This document shows, in pieces, positions 1 through 8,625 of a DNA stretch of 49,762 nucleotides. Source of the stretch: Cryptosporangium minutisporangium. GTDB taxonomy: Bacteria > Actinomycetota > Actinomycetes > Mycobacteriales > Cryptosporangiaceae. The notes beneath the pieces are model-generated. The model was given only the letters and a program-made list of their open reading frames with translations. It ran no database searches and was not told where the DNA came from. The stretch is from the NCBI RefSeq assembly GCF_039536245.1, contig NZ_BAAAYN010000042.1, positions 1 through 49,762 of the forward strand. Direction: 5' to 3'. Positions within the stretch are counted from its first letter, which is position 1. Each line of letters starts with the position of its first letter. A program made the translations under genes and the position numbers.

Positions 1-402
1 GGCCGGTCCGTGCCCGGCCTCGGATACTGCCGTACCCGCTCCCGCCGGGCCGGACGGTTCCGGCAGCGCGTCGGGCTGAAGCTTTCCGGTCGGGGTCCGC
101 GGCAGCCGGTCGGTAATCACGTAGGCGGACGGGTGCATGTACGGCGGAAGTCGCTGCGCCAGCCACATGCGCAGCTGGCCGTCGAGACCGTCGTGCCGCT
201 GGGCCGCGGCGAGGTAGGCGACCAGGCGAGGGTCTTCGTCGGTGCCGCGCACGTGCACTGCCGCGTCGGACACGTGGGGATGCTGCAGCAGGCTGGCACT
301 GATCTCGCCGGGCTCGACCCGGAACCCGCGGATCTTCACCTGGTCGTCGAACCGGCCGAGGATCTCGTAGCCGGCATCGGTGAACGCCACGGGACTGGTC
401 GA
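1..402 (-). pseudogene. NRPS adenylation-domain C-terminal fragment, open at the window edge
   Basis: Read on the minus strand, this frame encodes the small C-terminal subdomain of an AMP-binding adenylation domain of a nonribosomal peptide synthetase. The core A8 motif is visible as GRFDDQVKIRGFRVEPGEI. Further on comes DRLPRTPTGKLQP, which carries the A10 catalytic lysine that positions the acyl-adenylate. The frame stays open past position 1, so the rest of the protein lies outside the window. Upstream, recognisable similarity stops near position 390 to 400, where the sequence changes into a beta-galactosidase fragment in the opposite orientation. No plausible start codon or A1-A7 region is present, so this is a truncated remnant, or one half of a rearrangement or misassembly. 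The domain identification is firm. Calling it a pseudogene is inference from the missing N-terminus. Confidence 0.75.
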
Positions 403-1204
403 ACACCCGCTGCTCGCTGAGCCACCGCGGCTGTCGCTGTGGCGCCCGATGACCGACAACGACGGCTCGTCCGCGCTCGACAGCCGATTCATCCGCTCTG
501 GATTCTTCCGCCTCACACCGCAGCGGGTCGACATCACGCGGGACGGCGAGTCCACGATCGTGTCAATCGACTACGCCACCGCGTGGGGCGACACGATCGA
601 GCACCGGCAAATCGTGACCCAGGTCGCCCACGGCGACTACGTATTCGACGAACGGGTGCGGCTCCCGGAGGGGACGCGCGACGGGCTGAGCGTCGGAATC
701 GGCTTCCGCCTCGTCGACGGGTTCGAGCGGGCTGAGTGGGTCGGGCTCGGGCCTTGGGAGAACTACCCCGATCGGCGGAAGTCGGCACTGTTCGGGCGTT
801 GGAACAGCAGCGTCGACGACCTCGCCGTCCGGTACGTCGTCCCGCAAGGCAACGGTGCGCGAGGCGACGTCGACCACGCGGTTCTCACCGGACCCGCCGG
901 GACCGCCGTCGTCGACTCGGCGCACCCTCTTCACCTCACGGTTTCCCGCTACTCCGCCGACCAACTCGAGCAAGCCGCCCACTGGTGGGAACTGCCCTCC
1001 TCGACCGCGACCTACGTCAACCTCGACATCGCCCAACGCGGCGTCGGTACCGCTCTACTCGGACCTGACACACGACCGCCGTTCCGGCTTTCCGGCGAGG
1101 TCTACCAATGGAAGTGGCGCCTCGCCCTCGTGACCCATGCCGGCGCCGGGCAAAAAGACGGACGCAGCTGTTCGTCCGGTTGGGTCCGTCGCTTCCCGGG
1201 GTAG
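380..1204 (+). pseudogene. Beta-galactosidase (LacZ-type, GH2) C-terminal fragment
   Basis: The frame from about 395 to 1135 matches the last domain (domain 5, 'small chain') of LacZ-family GH2 beta-galactosidases. Visible landmarks in order are LSLWRPMTDND, GLGPWENYPDR, SRYSADQLEQAAHWWEL, and a terminal SGEVYQWKWRLAL that corresponds to the usual end of LacZ. The tail after that to the stop is not family-like. A complete enzyme has about 1000 residues. Here the sugar-binding, immunoglobulin-like and TIM-barrel domains with the two catalytic glutamates are absent, so the product cannot be an active glycosidase. The GTG at 380 is only the first available start and lies in the junction with the NRPS fragment. 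It is probably not expressed as a functional protein. Confidence 0.8.
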
Positions 1205-1286
1205 ATCCGGCGTGGCGACCCTGATACACAGCAGCTGGACGCGGCCGCCTGGCCGGGACGGCCCGCAACGGCAGGAAGCCGACCCT

Positions 1287-1583
1287 ATGGCTGCGACGTG
1301 TACGTGGCGGAAATGGGATTCGTCGCTGGGAGTGACGTTGACCGGCGCCATCGACCTTGTGCTGTATGACCGGCTCGCCGACGCCGCCCGCGCCGCCGAC
1401 AGCGGCGTCGACAGCGTGTTCGTGGACCTGGATGCCGTGACTTTTTTCGGCGCGCCGGGCTTGAATCTGCTCGGTCGGCTCGCCGCGAATGCCCACACGG
1501 TGGATCTGATCTGCCTGCCCGCCCGGGTACCTGTCGTGCGCATGCTGCGGGCCGTCGGTCTGGATGCCGTAGTCCGGTACTGA
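1287..1583 (+). CDS. STAS-domain protein (anti-sigma factor antagonist type)
   Basis: A 98-residue single-domain protein. The pattern is that of a STAS domain: an opening strand, LGVTLTGAIDLVLYDRL, then VDSVFVDLDAVTFFGAPGLNLLGRL, then a helix-strand ending VVRMLRAVGLDAVVRY. In canonical SpoIIAA/RsbV proteins the segment after the phosphate-binding loop reads D-S-x-G with a phosphorylated serine. Here the equivalent is FFGAPGLN, so the usual phosphoserine is replaced by Ala. If the alignment holds, regulation by phosphorylation may be lost. The start was chosen at the ATG preceded by AGGAAG eight bases upstream, not at the longer open frame from 1137, whose extra residues are low complexity and overlap the lacZ fragment. 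Partners would be anti-sigma kinases or other STAS regulators, none of which is nearby. Confidence 0.7.
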   Translation: MAATCTWRKWDSSLGVTLTGAIDLVLYDRLADAARAADSGVDSVFVDLDAVTFFGAPGLNLLGRLAANAHTVDLICLPARVPVVRMLRAVGLDAVVRY

Positions 1584-1995
1584 CACCGGTGGCGTTGCGG
1601 TGAGCGAAGGACCCGGTGGCGTCGGTCTCGACGTCGCGCCGCGGGTGCCGGGCGGCCGGCGTCGGTTGGGCCGGGACGACTGCGAACGGGCCGGTGGCAT
1701 GCTGCATGCAGTACGCGGTCGGCTGCGCCTAGGGCACGGCCTCTTGGTGTGCGTGCGCTGACGCAGCCGGAGCGTATGGGACAGCGCCGACCGCTCAATA
1801 CGGGGTTATCGTCAGGTCTGCTCCCCAGACCCCGGAGGGTGTCGCTGTGCGGGCCGTAGGCCCCACCGGACCAACCGTCCCGGAGACGGCGCGTCCGGCA
1901 GCGTCCGCACGAGCGGACGCGCGGGTCGCCGACCCAACCACGCACGACGCGGCGCCCGGCTAACGGGCGGGTTCCCACGGTGGAGAGCAATCGAC
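1584..1995. other. Intergenic region without a recognised gene
   Basis: About 410 bases with no supported coding frame. Long minus-strand frames cross it but have the Arg/Pro/Gly-rich composition of antisense reading. The end of the region carries a GGAGAG ribosome-binding site at about 1982-1987, serving the following GAF-ANTAR frame. It presumably holds that gene's promoter, but no convincing -35/-10 pair was seen. Confidence 0.5.
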
Positions 1996-2748
1996 ATGCA
2001 CGACAGACCTATCGACCCGGTGGGCATGCCGGGGGGCGGCGACGTCTTGAACCCCGCGCGGGCCTTCGCCGCACTCGGGCGCACTCCGGTCACCGAGCCG
2101 CCACTCGGTGAGACTCTGCAGACGATCACACTCTTCACTCACCAGACGATCGCCGCGGCCGCCGAGGTGTCCATCACCGTCATCGCACAGGACCAGACGA
2201 CCACCGTCGCTCACACCGGCACCCGGGCCCTGGCGCTCGACGAGGGCCAATACCGGGCCGGATAGGGGCCATGTCTAGACGCCGCCCGCAGCGGACAGAT
2301 CATCACTGTCACCGACATGGACACCGAGACCCGCTGGCCCGTCTACACCCCCCGCGCCCACGCGCAGGGAGCGCGCAGCTCACTGTCGGTACCGCGTCCC
2401 GTGCAGCACCGGGTCATCGGGGGCCTCAACCTTTACGCCACCAGCTCCGGCGCCTTCGACGAAGAGGCCGTCGACCTGGCCCTCGCGTTCGCAGGCTACG
2501 CGGCCGTGGCCCTCGCGAACTCCTACCGCCACACCGCTACCGCCCAGCTGATCGAAGACATGCGCGCCGCCATGCGCTCCCGTGCGGTCATTGATCAAGC
2601 CACCGGCATCCTCCTCGGCCGCCACGGCGGAACCCTGGAGGCGGCTTTCGGAGAGCTGACGCGCATCGCTCAGGACGCTCACCGCTCATTGCGCGACACC
2701 GCCGACGACCTGGTCCTGCGCGCGCAGCGCCCTACGCCACCGCAATAG
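1996..2748 (+). pseudogene. GAF-ANTAR transcription antiterminator, interrupted by an in-frame TAG
   Basis: One continuous frame of 250 sense codons is broken only by the amber codon at 2263-2265. The first part (start ATG 1996, good GGAGAG site) ends a GAF domain half with ALALDEGQYRAG. Directly after the TAG the same frame continues with GPCLDAARSGQIITVTDMD and later RSSLSVPRPVQ, the second half of the GAF domain. It then enters an ANTAR domain with AQLIEDMRAAMRSRAVIDQATGILL. In this family the position of the TAG is normally Glu (AGEGPCLDA), one G-to-T change away. ANTAR proteins bind two-hexaloop RNA and prevent transcription termination, with the GAF domain as sensor. The gene is therefore a very recent nonsense pseudogene, a readthrough gene or a sequencing error. 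The first ATG after the stop (2317) would give an ANTAR protein with half a GAF domain. Confidence 0.85.
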
Positions 2749-3106
2749 CTGCCGGTCCCGTGGCGACGCGATCCCTCGATCGGCGCCGAAACGACCAGCG
2801 TGAGCATGCCAGTGGGCAGGTCCACGCGGCCCAGGATGCCGGTGGCGAATCCGAAGCCGCAGGGGCATTCCCGTTCAGCCGCGCCGGCCGCTGCCCCTGA
2901 GCCCGTGCCACGCTGAGCGACGAGGTCAGCGACGCCGATCTCCCCATCCCGCGCACCGTGACCGCCGGCTGGTCCCACGGCACCGACACTGGGACGCCGG
3001 ACAGTTCATCCGGTACACCGTCGAGGGCCTTCCTTATCGCTCACGCGGCCGTTGTGGCGGCATGGATCACCGAGGGTGGGTAGACGGGCTGCCGCCTTGC
3101 CGCCGC
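2749..3106. other. Intergenic region, possible decayed coding traces
   Basis: No intact gene. A minus-strand frame contains FATGILGRVDLPTGMLTLVV, faintly like the substrate-side strand of SpoIIE/PP2C phosphatases. A plus-strand stretch near 2985-3045 reads like ordinary protein (HWDAGQFIRYTVEGLPYRSRG). Neither extends far enough to assign. It is probably decayed sequence at the edge of the preceding scrap zone. Confidence 0.35.
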
Positions 3107-4042
3107 TCAGGTCACTTCGATGGTGAGGCGGGGCAGGAACAGCAAGCTGCCTTGCTCTTCGGTCTCGATGGGGAACGCGTCGCTGCCGTAGCGGAACGTG
3201 GCATCGGCGGCGCCGGTGGCGTTCTCATTGGTGATCAGCCAGTTCTCGTATCCGCCGGAGCGCTCGGTGGGTGGGCTGTTGCGGAGGAGCCCGGGGGTAT
3301 CGGCGCCGTCGCCGTTCCAGTCGCCAGACACCGCGAATTCGGGGATCGCCGGGTTGGTCGTTCCGTAGGCGAAGACCGTCTGCGCGCTGCCGCCCTGCCG
3401 CTGGGCGTTGGTGAGCAGCCACTGGTTGCCGCGGAGCACGCCGGCGGTGTCCACTCCGTCCCCGTCCCAGTCGCCCACGATCGGCGCATCGGTCTCCGCC
3501 CGCCCGTAGGTGAACGTGACCTCGGGCGAGTTCGGGGTGGTGTTCAATCGGATCGTCCAGACGAGCTGGCCGGTGTCGCCCGCGATGACGTAGCCGACCT
3601 CGTACGCGTCGTCGCTGGGGTCGAAGTTGCCCACGATGGGATGGCCGCGCAGGGTATCGGTGAGCGCGGGGACACCGAACTCAAAGCTGATGTCGGCGGG
3701 GCCGCTGCTGTTGCTGTTGCGGAGGTGCCAGGTGAACGTTCCGGGAAAGTCGCCGGGTGGGCCGATTCGGGCGATGCCGACGGTCTCCGAACCGTCTCCG
3801 TTCCAGTCCCCGACGACGGGCAGGTCGCGGACGTTGTTGAAACGGCCGAAGCTGAACTTCAGATTGGCCGGGCCGCTGGTCGGCGTGGTGCGGATGTACC
3901 AGGTGCCGCCGTCGTAGATGACCGGTCCACTGGTGCCGTCCGGCGTCGCGGCCGCGCCTGGGGGTGCGCCGACAAGCGTGACTGCGCCCAGCGTGAGGGC
4001 GACCAGCGCGGAGGACAACGACCGTCGGTACTGAGAGCGCAT
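3107..4042 (-). CDS. Secreted FG-GAP/VCBS-like repeat protein
   Basis: A 311-residue protein with a clear Sec signal peptide: basic MRSQYRR, a hydrophobic core, and an Ala-rich cleavage region ending near GAAATP. The mature part is built from repeated blades. Three copies read VVGDWNGDGSETVGIAR, IVGDWDGDGVDTAGVLR and VSGDWNGDGADTPGLLR, plus a degenerate copy IVGNFDPSDDAYEVGYV. Between them recur aromatic strands such as FSFGRF, FEFGVP, FTYGRA, FAYGTT and FRYGSD. The DxNGDG/DxDGDG loops are typical Ca2+-binding loops of integrin-like beta-propeller repeats. Many actinobacteria export such proteins with unknown ligands, and function here is not assignable beyond extracellular, probably Ca2+-stabilised binding. 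It stands alone, convergent with the upstream scrap zone. The ATG is the only sensible start because it begins the signal peptide. Confidence 0.8.
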   Translation of the reverse strand: MRSQYRRSLSSALVALTLGAVTLVGAPPGAAATPDGTSGPVIYDGGTWYIRTTPTSGPANLKFSFGRFNNVRDLPVVGDWNGDGSETVGIARIGPPGDFPGTFTWHLRNSNSSGPADISFEFGVPALTDTLRGHPIVGNFDPSDDAYEVGYVIAGDTGQLVWTIRLNTTPNSPEVTFTYGRAETDAPIVGDWDGDGVDTAGVLRGNQWLLTNAQRQGGSAQTVFAYGTTNPAIPEFAVSGDWNGDGADTPGLLRNSPPTERSGGYENWLITNENATGAADATFRYGSDAFPIETEEQGSLLFLPRLTIEVT

Positions 4043-4795
4043 GTCTCCACCTCATTGAGGATGTGGCTCGCTCCGACGCCACGCCGGACAAGTCGGCCTT
4101 TTTCAGGGTGGCAGCGGCATGAGCCTGGGCGCCACAGCCGGACGCACGGTCTGCATCGGCCGATGGTCGTCAATGCGACGGTCTGCGCTGTAGGTCGAAG
4201 ACCGATGAAGACCACCCAGCCGTCGCACACTCGGCCGGCTGCAGCCGCATGCAGGTGGGCCGCTGCCGCCGTCGAGTTCGCTAGGCGGGCGGTGGCGGCG
4301 GCACGCTCAGGGCAGAACGCTCACTCGACCCGGCCGCGCATGTGGCCAAGCGGAAGGCGGCCGGTGTCCTCGCCGCGCTGCCGTCCCATCGCAGCCGATC
4401 CTCGGCCGCGTCGAGCGCCACGATGGTCGGGCTGCTGAACTCGACATCTCCGCGACCGGGCACCTGTCAGGCCGTACCGCACAGTTCGAATACTGCCGTC
4501 TACCAGCACAACGAGCAATGACGCGCGCAAGCCGACGAGAGGTCACTCGGGGCGTCCCGGGGATTGACGCGATGCCGTGGTCCGGCAGACCGAGCCGAGT
4601 CGACTACAACGACCCACAGATCGCCCTCGCGAGTCCCGGTAGCCGACGACCGCACCGAGTCGCGGCTCCGCGCATAAACGCGCGCTCGGCCGACAAGCAT
4701 GAGCTCGGCGGGACGCAGCGACCGTTCAACTACTCCCTGTCGATCGGATGGCCTCGGGGCACTGGCAATCATGACCAGCCGAATCAGACCCTATA
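4043..4795. other. Intergenic region of about 750 bases, no gene recognised
   Basis: Short overlapping frames on both strands show no family-like segments and none has a good ribosome-binding site. The part next to 4042 must hold the promoter of the secreted repeat protein. The far end marks the drop in GC content into the 4.8-6.4 kb island. Confidence 0.5.
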
Positions 4796-5449
4796 TTAAC
4801 GGTAGCGTTCTGATATTACCTCAAGTAGATCGGTAATCGTCTCCCTGTCGCGCGCCTCATCGATCGTAAGGGCGATGGCGAGCGCGGTTGACATCCAGGC
4901 AAGTTCCTCATTCATATCTACCGAGAGAGCAACCTGGTTGCGGAAGTAGGCCATGTCATAGCCGCTGCGGAGCGCCCAGATAGCCCCGGCAACTAGAGAA
5001 AAATCAACTTTGATAGTGCCACACAAATCCATCGCTCGCGAAATCATCAAATCGCAAAGCGGAAGATCGACGCCTATCGTCTGGGCGCTTGCCTTGAATT
5101 CAGTTAGCAATTCGGATATGAGCGTTATCAGGCCACCCGCGAACGACCGGAGGCCAGCTTTGCGCACTTTGGTGGTCGCATAGGCGCGGTCGAGGCCGCC
5201 GCTCGGCAGTAGGGCCAAAATACACGCCGCGGCAGCCTGCACATCGCCCGGCCGAAAGACAGGTTGGAGCGGTCGCACCTGGCTAGGATGCGTAAGCGTC
5301 GCAACATGTTCTTCGCGGTTTTTTATTAGCACGGCTCGAAGCTTTCCAGCGGAGACCCTAGAGATTAGGCTCGCCGCCGAATTTCTGAACTCAGCACACC
5401 CTACTTCGATGGTGCTCTCTGCTGTCTCGGAGAGTGGCGTCTGCGACAT
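4796..5449 (-). CDS. Phd/YefM-like antitoxin-domain fusion with an unknown helical C-terminal domain
   Basis: A 217-residue protein from the ATG at 5447-5449. Residues about 15-60 (VGCAEFRNSAASLISRVSAG, then VLIKNREEHVATLTHP) match the Phd/YefM antitoxin fold, which binds operator DNA as a dimer through 'aefr..l..ll.rv..Ge...i.r.g.pvA.L'. Typical antitoxins have only 75-90 residues with a short disordered toxin-binding tail. Here the tail is replaced by about 150 residues of predicted helices (for example LISELLTEFKASAQTIGVDL and MNEELAWMSTALAIALTIDEA) that I do not recognise. Alternative starts upstream (ATG at 5524, TTG at 5554) have no better ribosome-binding site, so the exact N-terminus is uncertain. 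The DNA is clearly less GC-rich than its surroundings, suggesting acquisition. No toxin gene follows it. Confidence 0.6.
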   Translation of the reverse strand: MSQTPLSETAESTIEVGCAEFRNSAASLISRVSAGKLRAVLIKNREEHVATLTHPSQVRPLQPVFRPGDVQAAAACILALLPSGGLDRAYATTKVRKAGLRSFAGGLITLISELLTEFKASAQTIGVDLPLCDLMISRAMDLCGTIKVDFSLVAGAIWALRSGYDMAYFRNQVALSVDMNEELAWMSTALAIALTIDEARDRETITDLLEVISERYR

Positions 5450-5600
5450 CCGGACGAGTTTAGCCGCCCGCGCCCCCACGTGTGGTCCGCCGCCGCTTGT
5501 CAACCCCGGATGTGGCTTCTTCATTGCTTGCGTGAAGACCGGACCGCGGCTCAAGCTTCACGGGTAAGCACAGACCCGCACTAGCCGATGGAGCAGCGTC

Positions 5601-5981
5601 ATGCTCGCGAAGAAGACAAGAATTGAGTCGATCAGAAGGCGAAAGAAAATCCTCACTGCCGTCGCTGGCTGCCTGATCGTCGGCGTACTGGCGCAGGTTC
5701 ATTCGATCCTTGCAGGCGCAATTACAACCGCATGTACAATCTTTGGATTGGTGGCCACCCTCCTGAAGAACGAGTGTTGTCGGCGAACTGACGACCAATC
5801 AGCTGATGAATACTCGGCACTGCAGCGCCGGTTAGCTAGGGATGAAATTGACCAGCCACCCTACGGACATAACCCCCACGCATCCTCCTCCCAAGAGGAT
5901 ACGTGGACTACTGATTTGGCCGATCGAGATGTCCGGAAAGCATCGGGTTCCTCGAGCACGAGCGAGCTGCCCGCACCCTAG
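5601..5981 (+). CDS. Small membrane-anchored hypothetical protein
   Basis: A 126-residue protein with a GGAG ribosome-binding site nine bases before ATG. The N-terminus is strongly basic (KKTRIESIRRRKK). A hydrophobic stretch at residues about 17-55 follows, long enough for one or two membrane helices (ILTAVAGCLIVGVLA, then AITTACTIFGLVATLL). After that come a CC pair and a polar, Ser/Asp-rich tail of 70 residues without visible domains. The positive-inside rule puts the N-terminus in the cytoplasm. It is divergent from the Phd-like fusion gene, with only about 150 bases between them, and shares its lower GC content. The two may therefore belong to one acquired module. No family recognised. 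Confidence 0.5.
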   Translation: MLAKKTRIESIRRRKKILTAVAGCLIVGVLAQVHSILAGAITTACTIFGLVATLLKNECCRRTDDQSADEYSALQRRLARDEIDQPPYGHNPHASSSQEDTWTTDLADRDVRKASGSSSTSELPAP

Positions 5982-6449
5982 GAAACACGGGAGGTAACGT
6001 TGCCACATCGGCTATCGCCAAATTAGTGACGCCGTGGCACGGAATGAGAGTGGTCCGACGACGAGCCTCCTTGCTGGGCCGCATCGGGATCTCATCGCTG
6101 GAGCGGATCCGATCGACCTTGATCTGATTGGCCGTCCAGAACGGTGCCGATAAGCGCCTTCCTGCGCATTGCGGCCATCTGATCGCTGTGACCGATGGCC
6201 ATGGGATCTCGATTGTCCGCCAAAAAGCAGATCCTATACATCTCCCTCCTGCAGCCGTTCACCAACCGAAGCGTGACGATGCACTAGTGCACGCCCCACG
6301 CGAATGTCGAACCTGTTCACAGATACATTTCAGAAGCATCTAGCTCACCGCGGCGTGTCATGCCGACCTCGATCGCTTGGGCACCGTTTTAGTGACAGGC
6401 GATGCGACGTGTCATTCCGACCGTCTCAGCGAGAGAGAGGGCTGCAATC
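5982..6449. other. Leader region upstream of the peptidase/paralogue operon
   Basis: About 470 bases, AT-richer than average, with no supported gene. Short frames here lack ribosome-binding sites and homology. The last 100 bases contain the pair of 18-nt direct repeats listed separately. This is the only sizeable non-coding stretch in front of the four-gene operon and so should hold its promoter. Confidence 0.5.
6351..6422 (+). promoter_or_regulatory. Pair of 18-nt direct repeats, candidate operator
   Basis: CGGCGTGTCATGCCGACC at 6351-6368 recurs as CGACGTGTCATTCCGACC at 6405-6422, with 16 of 18 bases identical. The copies start 54 bases apart (about five helical turns), in the same orientation. 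The second copy ends 27 bases before the chosen ATG of the first gene of the operon. The spacing and position fit a regulator-binding pair. No regulator gene sits next to it. Confidence 0.4.
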
Positions 6450-8606
6450 ATGACGTCGGCACTGCGTGAGCAGCTCGGGATCGGCATCGATGCGCAGTCC
6501 TGGGACGTCGATGACTTCCGGCTGTGGGCCAGCAACGCGCGTGGAGTAGTCCTGTACGCACCGACATCCCTGCGGCTCGGACGTAACTCGACCGGAAGGC
6601 CAGCGGCCGCCGTCACGCAGAATCTTCGGTGGCGTGACGGGATCTATCAGTCTCTCGGCGGATCAGCCACACTGGGATTCTTCGACGACGACCTTTCCGA
6701 TGTTGACCGATGCCGCCGCGATCGTGAGTGGCGTCGAGTGGTGTGTGCGGGTGCGAGTGTGGCGGATGCGCCGTCATTCGTGCCGTTGGAGATGCGCGAC
6801 CTGCAACTGACTGCGACCGTGGACCGTCGCTCCGCGCGACTGCTCGCGCCGGAGCTCACCTCGACGCGCACGGCCACCTTCGAGCTGACCGCAGCGGGAG
6901 CGAGCGAATGGGTCGCCGCCGTCACGGACGGGGGCGCCGTCGCCGGAAGCATCCGGATGTCCTATCGCTACCCGCGCCTGCTTAAGCCGGGCACGGTCAC
7001 GATCACCATCCATGGAGCCCAAGTTTTCAACGAGCTGGCCCGGCAGCTGGGCGGGGCCGTCGGCGACCCACCACGCGCCACCGCCGCGCGTATCGCAGAT
7101 GCGTGGTCCAGTCTCTTCACAGCCGGCGCACTTGGCCTATCGATCGACCCTCCCACGACGGGTGAGCGCGCCGACGGATTGATGGATCAGGTGCACGAGG
7201 AACTATTCAGCGCGCTGTTCGTGCCGGTTCGAAGCGACGGGCAACCAGCCGGGAAATATGAACTGCGGTGGCGGCACCCCTCCGATGTCCCAGACACCTC
7301 GCTCAGCGTGTCCGCGGCCGGATGGACCTGGGTGACAGCCGCGCTGGATTGCGAACTGTCCACGCTCCTCCGCACGGTCGATCCGGCCGACGTCCTCACG
7401 ACTTATGCGACCGCGTCGGTGCCGACGCGGGTGGTCGTGGAATCCGCCGCCGAGGTCTCCTCGGTCGAGGTCTCGCTCGACTTCGGCGACGGCCGCCCGC
7501 CCGCAGTGTTCACGTGCGACGGATCCGGCATGACTCGCCAGGTCGCGATTGCCGCGGAACGTCCCGAGCAGGTTACGGCGACTTATCACGCACGCGTTCT
7601 GTTCGCGGATCCAGACAGCTCGGCCGTAGAGGTGGCGGGCGTCGCGGCCTACGCCGCTGGATGCCTATCGGTGGATCTGCGCCCGGGAACGTGGATCCGA
7701 CGGCACACGATCTATCTCTACGCTCAGCGCGACGGCCAGATCCTGACGACCGGCAGCGAGGACGGTAGCGGGGACGTCATCACAGTCACCGCCCTCTACC
7801 AGCCGGGTGGAGCGCCGCCGATCCGGAGAGCAGCACGAATCACGACCGGCGTGCCGCTGACTTTGACCTATCCGGTCCCGCCTGGCTCACCCACGGGCAG
7901 TCTTCATCTGACCGCACTCGGGACCGTCGGCGGAAAACTGATCACGGCGTCTGTGCCCGTGGACGCCACTGCGGAGTCGATCTATCTCCTCGTCACCGGC
8001 GACACGCTCAGGGTTGTGAATCCCGCCGATCTCCCCAGCGAGTCGGACCCGGTGGCTGAGCAGCTCCGCGCCGGCCAATCGCGTCCGCTGGTCACCTGGC
8101 GCTCAGCGCCGAGGGCGGAGGCCGACCGCGAGATTGACGTCATCACCGACGTCGTCTTGATCCCGCAGCCCACGGACGTGTCGTGCTGGGCCGCGGCCCT
8201 CGCGATGGTCGTGAGCGCGCGAGACCGGGCATCCCGATCGGCGGAGGCGGTGGCTCTCCAGGCAGGAATGGACGTGAGCACCGGCTACGGCTGGAGCCAG
8301 ATCCGTGCAGCCGTCAACGCGTGGAACCTGGTTGAGGAGGGCCCGCGGAGCGCAGAGCCCGCGGAATGGGCTCGGATGCTCGAAGCCTGGGGCCCCATCT
8401 GGATCGTCGAGATCGGCGCTCCGTACCACGCCGTGGTCCTCGGCGGGATCCGGGGCGATGGCACGGCGGAAGGAACGCGGGTGACGCTTTACAACCCATG
8501 GCCACCCGGAGTCGGCGTCATCGAGTCGAAGAGCTTCCTGGACTTCGACTCGGACTTCGGGCTGGGCGCCGGCGCAGGCGCCGCAATCGTTCACGCGAGA
8601 AACTGA
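6450..8606 (+). CDS. Modular beta-rich protein with C-terminal C70/AvrRpt2-like cysteine peptidase
   Basis: 718 residues. The start at ATG 6450 has GAGAGG nine bases upstream. No signal peptide. Residues about 20-545 form the region shared with the products at 8626 and 14532. Landmarks are FRLWASNARGVVLYAPTSL near residue 23, VTITIHGAQVFNELARQL, a PKD-like strand set at about 335-385 (VSLDFGDGRPP), GSLHLTALGTVGGKLI, and VAEQLRAGQSRPLV. Residues about 565-718 are a papain-like peptidase of the C70 (AvrRpt2) / C39-like type: VLIPQPTDVSCWAAALAMV with nucleophile Cys579, APYHAVVLGGI with His660, and VTLYNPWPP with Asn682. The whole triad is intact. It is first in a four-gene operon whose third gene is a subtilisin-family peptidase. 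What it cleaves is unknown. Without export signals it should act in the cytoplasm or be delivered by another route. The peptidase call is firm, while the N-terminal region is unassigned. Confidence 0.75.
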   Translation: MTSALREQLGIGIDAQSWDVDDFRLWASNARGVVLYAPTSLRLGRNSTGRPAAAVTQNLRWRDGIYQSLGGSATLGFFDDDLSDVDRCRRDREWRRVVCAGASVADAPSFVPLEMRDLQLTATVDRRSARLLAPELTSTRTATFELTAAGASEWVAAVTDGGAVAGSIRMSYRYPRLLKPGTVTITIHGAQVFNELARQLGGAVGDPPRATAARIADAWSSLFTAGALGLSIDPPTTGERADGLMDQVHEELFSALFVPVRSDGQPAGKYELRWRHPSDVPDTSLSVSAAGWTWVTAALDCELSTLLRTVDPADVLTTYATASVPTRVVVESAAEVSSVEVSLDFGDGRPPAVFTCDGSGMTRQVAIAAERPEQVTATYHARVLFADPDSSAVEVAGVAAYAAGCLSVDLRPGTWIRRHTIYLYAQRDGQILTTGSEDGSGDVITVTALYQPGGAPPIRRAARITTGVPLTLTYPVPPGSPTGSLHLTALGTVGGKLITASVPVDATAESIYLLVTGDTLRVVNPADLPSESDPVAEQLRAGQSRPLVTWRSAPRAEADREIDVITDVVLIPQPTDVSCWAAALAMVVSARDRASRSAEAVALQAGMDVSTGYGWSQIRAAVNAWNLVEEGPRSAEPAEWARMLEAWGPIWIVEIGAPYHAVVLGGIRGDGTAEGTRVTLYNPWPPGVGVIESKSFLDFDSDFGLGAGAGAAIVHARN

Positions 8607-8625
8607 GTCTTCTACACGGGGGTAC

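Noticed and set aside
2679-2978. Minus-strand fragment resembling SpoIIE/PP2C phosphatase (FATGILGRVDLPTGMLTLVV)
   Set aside because: Only one strand-like segment fits; no metal-binding Asp motifs before or after it.
3062-4438. 458-codon plus-strand open frame
   Set aside because: It is antisense to the secreted repeat protein, whose signal peptide and GDWNGDG repeats are unmistakable. The plus-strand product is Gly/Val/Arg-rich without domains.
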